Shown here in pieces: positions 1-7,225 of a stretch of DNA of 64,000 bases. The notes beneath the pieces were generated by a model, which saw nothing but the letters and a program-made list of their open reading frames with translations, did not search any database and was not told the DNA's origin. The DNA is from Paraflavitalea soli (lineage in GTDB: Bacteria; Bacteroidota; Bacteroidia; Chitinophagales; Chitinophagaceae), in the NCBI RefSeq assembly GCF_003555545.1, contig NZ_CP032157.1:2732546-2796545 (forward strand), given 5' to 3'. The position numbers were made by a program, and so were the translations under genes. Within the stretch, counting starts at the first letter, position 1, and every line of letters starts with the position of its first letter.

Positions 1-812
1 TTTTTTGATAGTCCGACATAGAAAGTGTCTATCATTTTTTGTAGCCGACTTATTTGAGAATATATTACCAATGTATCGTGGATCATGTCTACCCACTGAT
101 CGAAGGTTATAACTCGTATTTGTGAATTAAGGTCATCCTCTATGTAGTTATGTAAATGAATATATCTTCCATAAATAGAATACTGTGAGTGCGCGATTGA
201 GTTGCGTACTTGAGTTCTATAGGCATTTTTAATGGCATTGTATATTAAAGGATATTCAGGTTTGAGGCGATCCCGCACATGCAGTCTGACGATCTCTTCC
301 CGTTTTTTACCCTTGTTCTTCAAATTCACAGATTGTTTGATACGAAAATGCCAATCATATGGTTCTGAATTTGCGATCCGAGTTAGTTGGTATAGCTTCT
401 TTAAGTAACTATCCATTTCCCATATTTTCTGATAGATCAACATTTCGTATTGTATGGAAACAGCTTCATCGTCATGAAGCCGATCAGCTTCTGCAGCACG
501 TTCGGACGTCCACTGAATCAGGTCGAGATAATCTTTGTATGGTTGATCAAATGCAGCATCACGAAGATAATTACCAATGAAGTTATGATGCAAAATCTCT
601 GAATGTCCTTCATCACCGGGGCCAATTAGGTATGGGCTTTGCTGTCCTCCTAAGTTATCCCAAGTGTGAACTTCCGGATGATGAAATCCATTTACGATCA
701 CTAACAGCAGATCGCCATTGTGTGTTTGTCTTAGTAAAGAGTTTTGTAATAGAAGATCAAACTCTTGATATAGTTGTTGGGTTTTGGCGTCGAGTATATC
801 TTTGAAAATCAT
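1..812 (-). CDS. HEPN-like hypothetical protein, C-terminus cut by window edge
   Basis: An open frame runs from an ATG at 812 down to base 1 without a stop, giving 270 residues with the C-terminus outside the window. I do not recognise a named family. Residues 203-208 read RNSIAH, the R-x4-H signature of HEPN-fold ribonucleases, on a segment that looks helical and follows a basic stretch (about 166-182). The ATG is preceded by GAAGGA. An in-frame TGA lies about 50 bases upstream, so the start cannot move far. The gene sits 69 bases after the Abi_C-type gene on the same strand and probably shares its transcript. A HEPN role is inferred from the motif and neighbours only; the ORF itself is clear. 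Confidence 0.7.
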   Translation of the reverse strand, partial: MIFKDILDAKTQQLYQEFDLLLQNSLLRQTHNGDLLLVIVNGFHHPEVHTWDNLGGQQSPYLIGPGDEGHSEILHHNFIGNYLRDAAFDQPYKDYLDLIQWTSERAAEADRLHDDEAVSIQYEMLIYQKIWEMDSYLKKLYQLTRIANSEPYDWHFRIKQSVNLKNKGKKREEIVRLHVRDRLKPEYPLIYNAIKNAYRTQVRNSIAHSQYSIYGRYIHLHNYIEDDLNSQIRVITFDQWVDMIHDTLVIYSQISRLQKMIDTFYVGLSK

Positions 813-881
813 TCCTTCAAATATTTGTTTTATTCGATCTTGTAAAGCTGAGAATAGGATCGGTCATTCACCAAAGCCAGT

Positions 882-1784
882 TTACTTTCTGTGTGTTTCT
901 AACAAGTAAACAGCAAGTGTAGTTGCTGCACCAACTGCTAACCGTGCATGCCGCGGCTGTAGCCCCTTGAATGTTCCATCTTTTCCGTGGCCACTACCAT
1001 ACTCATTCCTAATCTCCCCAATTCCTTGCACGACAGATCCGAGACTGCCAAGAATTTGCTTAATCGATGCCGATGCCTTTGCTTCGTTCGGTATATCATC
1101 CGGGGCTAATTTCAGTAGCTTGGCAGTTTCTTTCATCAATTTTTGCAGGTCCCATCCTTTATCATAATTCTCATTGCGTTCATTGAAGATGGACTTGCAG
1201 CAGGTTTCTATCAACTCCTTCGCTAAACCTATTGCTATATGCGGGGAGTTCTCAATCGATGATTCCATTAGATTTATCTGCTGGAAGACGTATTCTTCAG
1301 ATAGCATCTTCTTTAATTCAGCGGTTTGCCTGATAATACTTGCACCACCAATAATCATCTTCCTCCCAACGAACAGCGGCCTATTAGAAATTCTTGACTT
1401 CTCAATTATTTCAAAACCATCGCTCTTCAAGTTTTGATTAAACATTTGAAGCAACCTATTCACTTCTGACGCATCACCTCTAACGACCGGATGAATCATC
1501 TCACAAAGAAAATTTAGAAGAACAGCATCATCACAGTTTAATAGATTCAACCTGGAATCAGTGAATACCCAGTCATCTGGCCAGTCATAAGGATTATTAA
1601 TCCTATGCTGCCAAATGTCACCCGCCATATTACTGTAGTGATCATCATTTGACTGCATTTTGTTGAGATCGTACATTCTCGACAAAAATTCAGTTTCTTC
1701 AAGCCGACCATTCCATAAAATTCTTTCAATCCGAATAAAATCGAAGATGTTTCGTCGTGTAACGACTGTAATCTTGTTAGCCAT
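882..1784 (-). CDS. AbiJ-NTD3/Abi_C-type abortive infection protein
   Basis: This 300-residue protein resembles abortive-infection proteins that join an AbiJ N-terminal domain (here roughly 1-115, with TRRNIFDFI near the start and a Trp/Asp-rich stretch at 58-72) to the C-terminal Abi_C domain (about 180-298). The Abi_C part carries RNEYGSGH at 259-266, an R-x6-H HEPN ribonuclease signature, followed by the usual helix with the ARLAVGAA stretch. Proteins of this kind are thought to cut RNA after phage infection. The start overlaps the end of the upstream membrane-protein gene by 8 bases, suggesting translational coupling, and the next gene follows after 69 bases. Family assignment is from recognised motifs; anti-phage activity is inferred. 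Confidence 0.75.
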   Translation of the reverse strand: MANKITVVTRRNIFDFIRIERILWNGRLEETEFLSRMYDLNKMQSNDDHYSNMAGDIWQHRINNPYDWPDDWVFTDSRLNLLNCDDAVLLNFLCEMIHPVVRGDASEVNRLLQMFNQNLKSDGFEIIEKSRISNRPLFVGRKMIIGGASIIRQTAELKKMLSEEYVFQQINLMESSIENSPHIAIGLAKELIETCCKSIFNERNENYDKGWDLQKLMKETAKLLKLAPDDIPNEAKASASIKQILGSLGSVVQGIGEIRNEYGSGHGKDGTFKGLQPRHARLAVGAATTLAVYLLETHRK

Positions 1785-2491
1785 TTGCTATTTGATTATG
1801 GTTCCCCGTAAATGCCTTAAAATGTGCTTTATCTCCTTTGATCAATCCTTTTTGTGATAGGTACTCGATCGTTTCGTTTGATAAATCAAAGTACCTTTTT
1901 AGGTAAATGGAAGCGTCGTCATGATGTACTTCAATCCACTCTTTCATTTTACTGGCGATATTTGCATGAACAGACCATAGAATCTTTGAATAGTATAAAA
2001 AGTAGATTCGTGTCATTGTTATAGACTTCTCATCTTCGGACGTAAATATTGTTCGCTTTGCCACCAAAAGGAGATTGCTGTAGTTTGTTAGGAGTGCATT
2101 CAATTGATCAAGTACTGGCTGAGGTTCATGAATAGAATCAAATTTGAATTGAAAGAAAATTTCTATTCCGGAAAAGCCTTTGTAATTCAAATTGTTAATT
2201 TCTGCAACAACGCTATCATAAAGTTGCATCAATCTGTCAACTTTGGCCACGTGTCCATTAGATTGTTCAATACCCAGCTGATGTCTATAAGTCAATATAA
2301 TTATTATAAGGCTTAATCCTGCACAAGATGCTCCAATTAGACCACCAATGTAGCTGCCATATTGAGAAAATCTTTCTCCATCAATATCCCCGCATCAGAT
2401 TGATATTACTGTGCAGTAGAAACGGTAAGCTGGTCAACAGAATTAGTAAAACAGTAACTCCACCGTATCTAAGTAACTTTTTATCGTCCAT
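1777..2491 (-). pseudogene. Two-TM putative phage abortive infection protein, frameshifted
   Basis: An ATG at 2491 opens a frame encoding a hydrophobic helix (residues about 11-27). It ends at a TGA right after a run of four G on the minus strand (plus positions 2388-2391). Removing one G joins it to the downstream frame, which encodes a second membrane helix (GLIGASCAGLSLIIIL) and a soluble helical domain ending at 1777. The joined product of about 237 residues has the layout of putative abortive infection membrane proteins (two N-terminal TM helices, then a cytoplasmic domain); that family match is tentative. The downstream part alone has only a TTG start and lacks TM1. It overlaps the Abi_C gene by 8 bases. 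The shift lies in a homopolymer, so it may be a sequencing error, phase variation or real decay. Confidence 0.6.
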
Positions 2492-2568
2492 AATCTAACA
2501 TACTTAATTATAGCTGATTCCTACAAAGTTCTTTTTTTGTGCCTACGAGTGAAATACAACATCAGCAT

Positions 2569-3456
2569 CTATTGCATCTTTTCCAACCTCTTGGTATCCA
2601 CCCACCCAAATATTGCATGGCAAATACAATTGCAGATTTCAATCATGCAAGCGGTCGCTTCTATTCTTGATTCATTAGTTACTTCATGGTCGAATTTGCC
2701 GAAATAAGTCACCATAGTCATTTTCTTATTCTTGTGAGGAACAGTAGCATTCATTATATGTTTATTGCTGAAATGAATAAACCCAGATGTTTCGTTATAG
2801 ACGTTAGTAATCCAAGGGTAGGTTTCGGCGGCTTTGTCTCGCAAATAGCTATCCGTCATTTTTTTACCATCCCGGTCAGCAATTTTATTAATGGGTGTTC
2901 CTTCCCAAACTTGAGTTGCTATTTTGTGAGGCTCAGTTACCAACCAAAGAGCTGACAATCGGAGGTAATTATCAAGTAAAGTTCTAACCAAATGAGCAGC
3001 AGAAAGGTAGTTTTTTGATTTAATTAAAGTATCAAAACCGAAGATCAGAGATAAGCTTCTGGTCACAACTCCAGAAATATAGAAGTCAATGGGATAAAGA
3101 CCATTCCCTGCTTGCATCATTGCTGCTGCAAGAGCTTTGAACTTATCTTCAAAGCATGAAAGTTTATTTAAATACAGTAATAGAAGGTCAGATAGTTTAT
3201 CGTCGGTGAGATTGGTTGGAAGCACTATTTTTTCTTCCATTAAGGGCATCCAATACGGGCGCGCGGTTATAGCTCTAAAATTGCCATCCTCCGTACATAA
3301 CCAACCAGCGCCATTATGATCATTTGTAAGTATTAGCCGACCAACTCCTGTAAGCATAGTATTGTCTTCTGTCAGTTTTCCTACAAGTACCGAATGTTCT
3401 GGCATAGGTAGCCGGTTTTCGATATGAACCCAGTCTGAGATAGTGTTCATGGTCAT
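2569..3456 (-). CDS. Hypothetical protein with DUF551-like N-terminus
   Basis: This is a 295-residue protein of unknown function. Residues 9-72 resemble DUF551: a tryptophan near the start, LPMPEHSVLVG, then a closing ARPYWMPL. The remainder is mostly helical, with YISGVVTRSLSLIF and HLVRTLLDNYLRLSALWLV segments and a NETSGFIHFSN stretch. It is reminiscent of the helical HEPN-like or DUF5677-like proteins found in defence islands, but no R-x(4-6)-H motif is visible. It is the first gene of a minus-strand run of four that includes the abortive-infection genes, 77 bases upstream of the frameshifted membrane protein. Coding status is good; function is not assignable. Confidence 0.65.
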   Translation of the reverse strand: MTMNTISDWVHIENRLPMPEHSVLVGKLTEDNTMLTGVGRLILTNDHNGAGWLCTEDGNFRAITARPYWMPLMEEKIVLPTNLTDDKLSDLLLLYLNKLSCFEDKFKALAAAMMQAGNGLYPIDFYISGVVTRSLSLIFGFDTLIKSKNYLSAAHLVRTLLDNYLRLSALWLVTEPHKIATQVWEGTPINKIADRDGKKMTDSYLRDKAAETYPWITNVYNETSGFIHFSNKHIMNATVPHKNKKMTMVTYFGKFDHEVTNESRIEATACMIEICNCICHAIFGWVDTKRLEKMQ

Positions 3457-3673
3457 TTTTTATTTAAGTTAAAAGTACAGTTGCTACCACGCAGCCTACT
3501 TGCGCAGGTGAAGAAAAATAGGAAATATGCTTAATTAACTTGGAAAAAGGTATTGCTTATCGATCTATTGATAACTAACTAACATACCTATGTAATTTAT
3601 CAACATCATAAATAACTGAATAGTTAAACAAAGACTGAATACGTTAATTTTAGCAATAATCAATGCTTAAGAT

Positions 3674-4414
3674 ATGATAAATTGGAAATACATAGTTACA
3701 AAGCTGAGTGAAGAATACCATTCTCCTGGATATGGCTTTTGGACAGAAGAGCACCTGCGTCGATCCTGGAAAATTACATTCGACTTTCCGCCGTCCAGGT
3801 TTCACGATCCCAATGATATGCATGGCAACTTTGCTACACTATTTGACTTTCTGGCTACCATTGCCAACTTGGATAATGTAACGGATCAAGAGAAAATTGA
3901 GAAAATGGTCATTCTTCTGGAGAATATAGCAGACAAGATAGATATTACAACTATCAATAAGGTATTAGTAAAAGGCGGGTATGAAGTACCATTGCCGGAA
4001 CCTGATGATTCACTGGCTTCCACATCGGTAAACAGCATGCACCAGCAGGTGATAGCTAATTGTGCAAAGTTCTTCAAGCAAGGCCATTTCTTTACTTGTG
4101 TAAACGAAGCCTGCAAAGCATATAACAAAGCTGTACAGCAAAAAAGCGGTAGCGATAAAGATGGCAATGAACTTATGTTTGCAGTATTGGGTAATAAGGG
4201 GAAACTTCGCTTCAATGCTGGTAGTACAGAAACAGAAAAGAATGAATTTGAAGGTTTTCAATTCATGTCAGCAGGCATTATGAAAATGTTCAGAAACCCT
4301 ACATCACATGAAACCGCTTTGTCAGGGAAAATCAATAAACAGGAGTGCCTGGAAATACTTGGTATCATTTCTTATATGTTTAGACAATTAGACAAGTCAA
4401 CCTTGATTTCCTAA
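3674..4414 (+). CDS. Hypoth_Ymh (TIGR02391) family HEPN-like protein
   Basis: This 246-residue protein has a C-terminal half (about 122-240) matching the Hypoth_Ymh/TIGR02391 family: HQQVIANCAKFFKQGHFFTC, then a GNELM segment, the GFQFMSAGIMKMF helix and RNPTSHE. RNPTSH at 207-212 is an R-x4-H HEPN motif. Family members are scattered in mobile and defence regions and are suspected RNA-targeting or regulatory proteins; the biochemical role is not established. The gene is divergent from the minus-strand abortive-infection run, separated by about 217 bases, and is the last gene before tRNA-Lys. Its base composition is AT-rich like the rest of the island. Confidence 0.75.
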   Translation: MINWKYIVTKLSEEYHSPGYGFWTEEHLRRSWKITFDFPPSRFHDPNDMHGNFATLFDFLATIANLDNVTDQEKIEKMVILLENIADKIDITTINKVLVKGGYEVPLPEPDDSLASTSVNSMHQQVIANCAKFFKQGHFFTCVNEACKAYNKAVQQKSGSDKDGNELMFAVLGNKGKLRFNAGSTETEKNEFEGFQFMSAGIMKMFRNPTSHETALSGKINKQECLEILGIISYMFRQLDKSTLIS

Positions 4415-4474
4415 AACCACCAAAAGGAATACACCAGTGTTCGACACCTTTAAAATAGATGAATTTCTCGAACA

Positions 4475-4512
4475 CAAAAAAAGCCTTCAAATTCAAATGA
4501 ATCTGAAGGCTT
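4475..4512 (-). terminator. Rho-independent terminator after tRNA-Lys
   Basis: A near-perfect inverted repeat (4481-4495 with 4498-4512, one mismatch) is followed on the minus strand by a T run (plus-strand A run 4476-4482). It lies just beyond the 3' end of the minus-strand tRNA. It could also slow transcription arriving from the plus-strand gene. Confidence 0.65.
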
Positions 4513-4522
4513 CTTTATTCCG

Positions 4523-4595
4523 TGATCCCGCTGGGACTCGAACCCAGGGCCCCATCATTAAAAGTGATGTGCTCTACCAACTGAGCTACGAGATC
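4523..4595 (-). tRNA. tRNA-Lys (anticodon TTT)
   Basis: The minus strand folds into a complete cloverleaf. The acceptor arms GATCTCG/CGGGATC pair with one T:G. The D-loop contains AGTTGGTAGAGC, the anticodon stem is CATCA/TGATG with loop CTTTTAA (anticodon TTT, lysine), and the T-arm contains GGTTCGAGTCC. The discriminator base is A and no CCA is encoded. Its 3' end faces the HEPN/abortive-infection island, the usual side for integration of mobile elements. Confidence 0.93.
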
Positions 4596-4658
4596 TCACC
4601 TCCCTTTCTACTTAGTAACTGTCTCATTTTCAGGACCGTTATGTCGTTTTTGGGAGTG

Positions 4659-4688
4659 CAAAAATACGCTAAAAACATATTGTACCAA
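4659..4688 (-). promoter_or_regulatory. Bacteroidota-type promoter of tRNA-Lys
   Basis: The minus strand has TATTTTTG (4666-4659), an exact TAnnTTTG -7 box, with TTG (4688-4686) about 19 bases upstream. This is the typical -33/-7 spacing. The start would fall near 4652, about 57 bases before the tRNA 5' end. Confidence 0.6.
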
Positions 4689-4808
4689 ATTTTTAATCAA
4701 TTTTATTTTCACACCCTGTGGATGAAATGTGCTTGGTTTTCTGAATTACCCGGAAAGTCGCTCCCCACCTGATCAAAGATACCCTACGCCCCTTCCTGCT
4801 CGCTAAAA

Positions 4809-4816
4809 TATTTTTG
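4809..4816 (+). promoter_or_regulatory. Possible -7 box for the FUSC gene
   Basis: TATTTTTG matches TAnnTTTG about 85 bases before the FUSC start codon. No TTG is found at the expected -33 position, so the call is weak. Apart from this box and the tRNA promoter, the 4600-4900 stretch holds nothing I can identify. Confidence 0.3.
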
Positions 4817-4900
4817 CAAACGAATGAGTTACAGAAAATTAAACCGGCCATTTGGCCCATCCCAACAAAAGGGGGTGTAATTTAGTTATGATTACACGCT

Positions 4901-7138
4901 ATGGATTATACCCGGGAATTCAGGAAGTTTATCAGTAGTCAATATTTATACGCCGGCGTTCGCATAACAGCCGGCGCCATCATACCCGCTTTAATACTCA
5001 ATCACTTTGGCCTCCTCAGCTCCATGATGGCCATTCCCCTCGGCGCCCTCGTAGTCAGCACCACCGATACCCCTGGCCCACCCCAACACCGTCGCAACGG
5101 CATGTTGGTGAGCATCCTGCTCAACTTCGCCATGGTGGTGATCGTAGGCTTCAGCCGGGAAATACCCTGGCTCATTGGCCTGGAGATCGTGGCCTTTGGA
5201 CTCTTCTTTTCCCTGGCGGGCGTATACGGTAACCGGGTCAATGCCATCGGCATCATCGCCCTGTTTGTCTTTATCTTCAATATCGACAGCCACCTCGCCT
5301 CACTCAATATCTGGCGTGATGCGGCCTGGTTTACCGTTGGCGGCGCCTGGTATGCCATCCTCAGCCTTACACTCTATTCCCTGCGTCCCTTCAAGCCCAT
5401 TCAGCAATTACTGGGCGAGAACCTGATGGAAATTGCCGATTACCTGCGGGTGAAAGCCGCCTTTTACGATAAAGAACGGGACAATGATCATCTGTACCGC
5501 GAACTGATGCGCCTCCAGGTATCGATGCACCAACACCAGGATGAACTCCGCGAAATGCTGTTCCGCGCCCGGCGCGTGATCACGGAATCGACCAGTAAGG
5601 GCCGCATCCTCATGATGATGTTCCTCGACAGCATGGACCTCTTCGAGCGCATCATGACCACGCAGCAGGATTATGAATCGCTCCACAAAGAATTTGACGA
5701 TACGCAGATCCTCCCCATCTACCACCGCCTCATCATGCAGTCTTCAGATGAATTGCAAAGGATCGGATTGGCGGTACAGGAAGGTCTTCCCTATAAGGAT
5801 GACAATTCATTGGACGCTGCCTACAAGGAAGCCAGTGAAGCCTTTTTTGCGCTGCGGGACCAGCAACTGGGTCCACATACGATTGAAGGCTTTATCAAAC
5901 TCCGGCATATCCTCTACAGCATTGAAGACCTGATAGAACGCATCGGGGTGCTGGCGCATTACTCTACCTACGACCGCAGCATCAGCAAAAACAAAGCGTT
6001 GCCCGACCCCGAACGGCTGGAAGAACAGGATTCGGCAGGTCAGGAGTTTAACGTCCGGCTGCTGCTCGATAACCTCTCTCTTAAATCATCGCATTTCAGG
6101 CATGCCATCCGGGTTACCCTGGCCATGATGATCGGTTATATCATCTCTTTGCTGTACCCCCTGGGCCATGGTTACTGGATATTGCTCACCATTGTCACCA
6201 TTCTCAAGCCGGCCTACAGCATTACCAAGCAACGCAATTTTCAACGTTTGGCAGGCACGCTCATCGGAGCGGCGGTATCCTTTGCCCTACTCTATTTTAT
6301 AAAAGACAATACGGTTCTCTTTATCCTGATGCTGGTGGCCATGATCATGGCCTACAGTTACCTCAAGCTCAATTACCTGATTGGCTCAGTGGGCATCACG
6401 GCTTATGTGGTGATGAGTTTTCACTTCATGAACCCCGATGGATTGGCCATTGTATTGCAGGACAGGATCGTGGATACAGGCATTGGCTCCCTGATCGCCT
6501 GGCTGGTATCCAGTTTTGTACTGCCCTTATGGGAACACGAACAGATCGAGCCCTTTATTCAACAGTTTGTAAAAGCCAACCGCCAATACTTTACAGAGGT
6601 AGCAGCCTCGTTTGTAGGACAGGCTACTGAGATCAAGAATTACAGAACTGCCCGTAAGGATGCCTTTGTGGCCCTGGCCAATATGTCGGATCATTTTCAA
6701 CGCATGCTTTCGGAACCGAAGAACAAACAACCGGGACTGCCGCATTACCACCAGTTTGTAGCCACCAGCCATTTGCTTACTTCACATATAGCTTCCCTAT
6801 CCTATTATGCGCATAGATCAGCCTCTCAATATGCTTCTGCCGATTTTCAACCACTCATCAAACAGGTGGATGATCAATTCCAACAGTCGCTCAACCTGCT
6901 CGACAACCAGGCCATCACGAAGACAGAGTTAAAATCCGGCGATTATCCTATACGCGCCCGCCTCCAGCAACTGCTGGAACAAAGGAGGCAGGAGATGAAT
7001 GCAGGTCCCGGCAACCCGGAGAAATCGGTTCGTAAAACACTCTCCGACCTGAAGGCCATCACCGATCAGTTCCAGCTTATTTACTCCATTACGGGCGAAC
7101 AGGTAAAGATCATCGAGAAATTACACAAGGCTGAATAA
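4901..7138 (+). CDS. FUSC/YccS-YhfK family inner membrane protein
   Basis: This 745-residue protein has two hydrophobic blocks: residues about 17-165 (six or so TM helices) and about 405-530 (LAMMIGYIISLLYP, LLTIVTILKP, then further helices). A long soluble helical region separates them and a helical cytoplasmic tail follows (540-745). This duplicated layout, with the conserved GHGYWILLTIVTILKP and RLAGTLIGA stretches in the second block, is that of the FUSC superfamily (YccS, YhfK, fusaric-acid-resistance-like). Members are thought to be efflux or envelope proteins; the substrate is unknown here. It is transcribed alone, and a strong terminator follows. The size is normal for the family. Confidence 0.88.
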   Translation: MDYTREFRKFISSQYLYAGVRITAGAIIPALILNHFGLLSSMMAIPLGALVVSTTDTPGPPQHRRNGMLVSILLNFAMVVIVGFSREIPWLIGLEIVAFGLFFSLAGVYGNRVNAIGIIALFVFIFNIDSHLASLNIWRDAAWFTVGGAWYAILSLTLYSLRPFKPIQQLLGENLMEIADYLRVKAAFYDKERDNDHLYRELMRLQVSMHQHQDELREMLFRARRVITESTSKGRILMMMFLDSMDLFERIMTTQQDYESLHKEFDDTQILPIYHRLIMQSSDELQRIGLAVQEGLPYKDDNSLDAAYKEASEAFFALRDQQLGPHTIEGFIKLRHILYSIEDLIERIGVLAHYSTYDRSISKNKALPDPERLEEQDSAGQEFNVRLLLDNLSLKSSHFRHAIRVTLAMMIGYIISLLYPLGHGYWILLTIVTILKPAYSITKQRNFQRLAGTLIGAAVSFALLYFIKDNTVLFILMLVAMIMAYSYLKLNYLIGSVGITAYVVMSFHFMNPDGLAIVLQDRIVDTGIGSLIAWLVSSFVLPLWEHEQIEPFIQQFVKANRQYFTEVAASFVGQATEIKNYRTARKDAFVALANMSDHFQRMLSEPKNKQPGLPHYHQFVATSHLLTSHIASLSYYAHRSASQYASADFQPLIKQVDDQFQQSLNLLDNQAITKTELKSGDYPIRARLQQLLEQRRQEMNAGPGNPEKSVRKTLSDLKAITDQFQLIYSITGEQVKIIEKLHKAE

Positions 7139-7161
7139 CAGCACAAGCTGAACATAAACCA

Positions 7162-7200
7162 TACAAAATGGCCCCGGGCTTTGCGCGGGGCCATTTTGTA
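7162..7200. terminator. Bidirectional terminator between FUSC and GH16 genes
   Basis: A perfect 14-bp stem (7162-7175 with 7187-7200) has a GC-rich core, A-rich and T-rich flanks and an 11-base loop. It lies between two convergent genes and can serve both. Confidence 0.8.
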
Positions 7201-7225
7201 TTACAAGGTATCCGGGATCGGATTA

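Noticed and set aside
2380-2400. Programmed ribosomal frameshift in the abortive-infection gene
   Set aside because: GCGGGGAT lacks a standard slippery heptamer and no downstream pseudoknot or internal Shine-Dalgarno was evident. A homopolymer indel is simpler.
4437-4772. Plus-strand open frame of 111 codons across the tRNA-Lys region
   Set aside because: It runs through the tRNA, its terminator and its promoter on the opposite strand and has no protein-like character.
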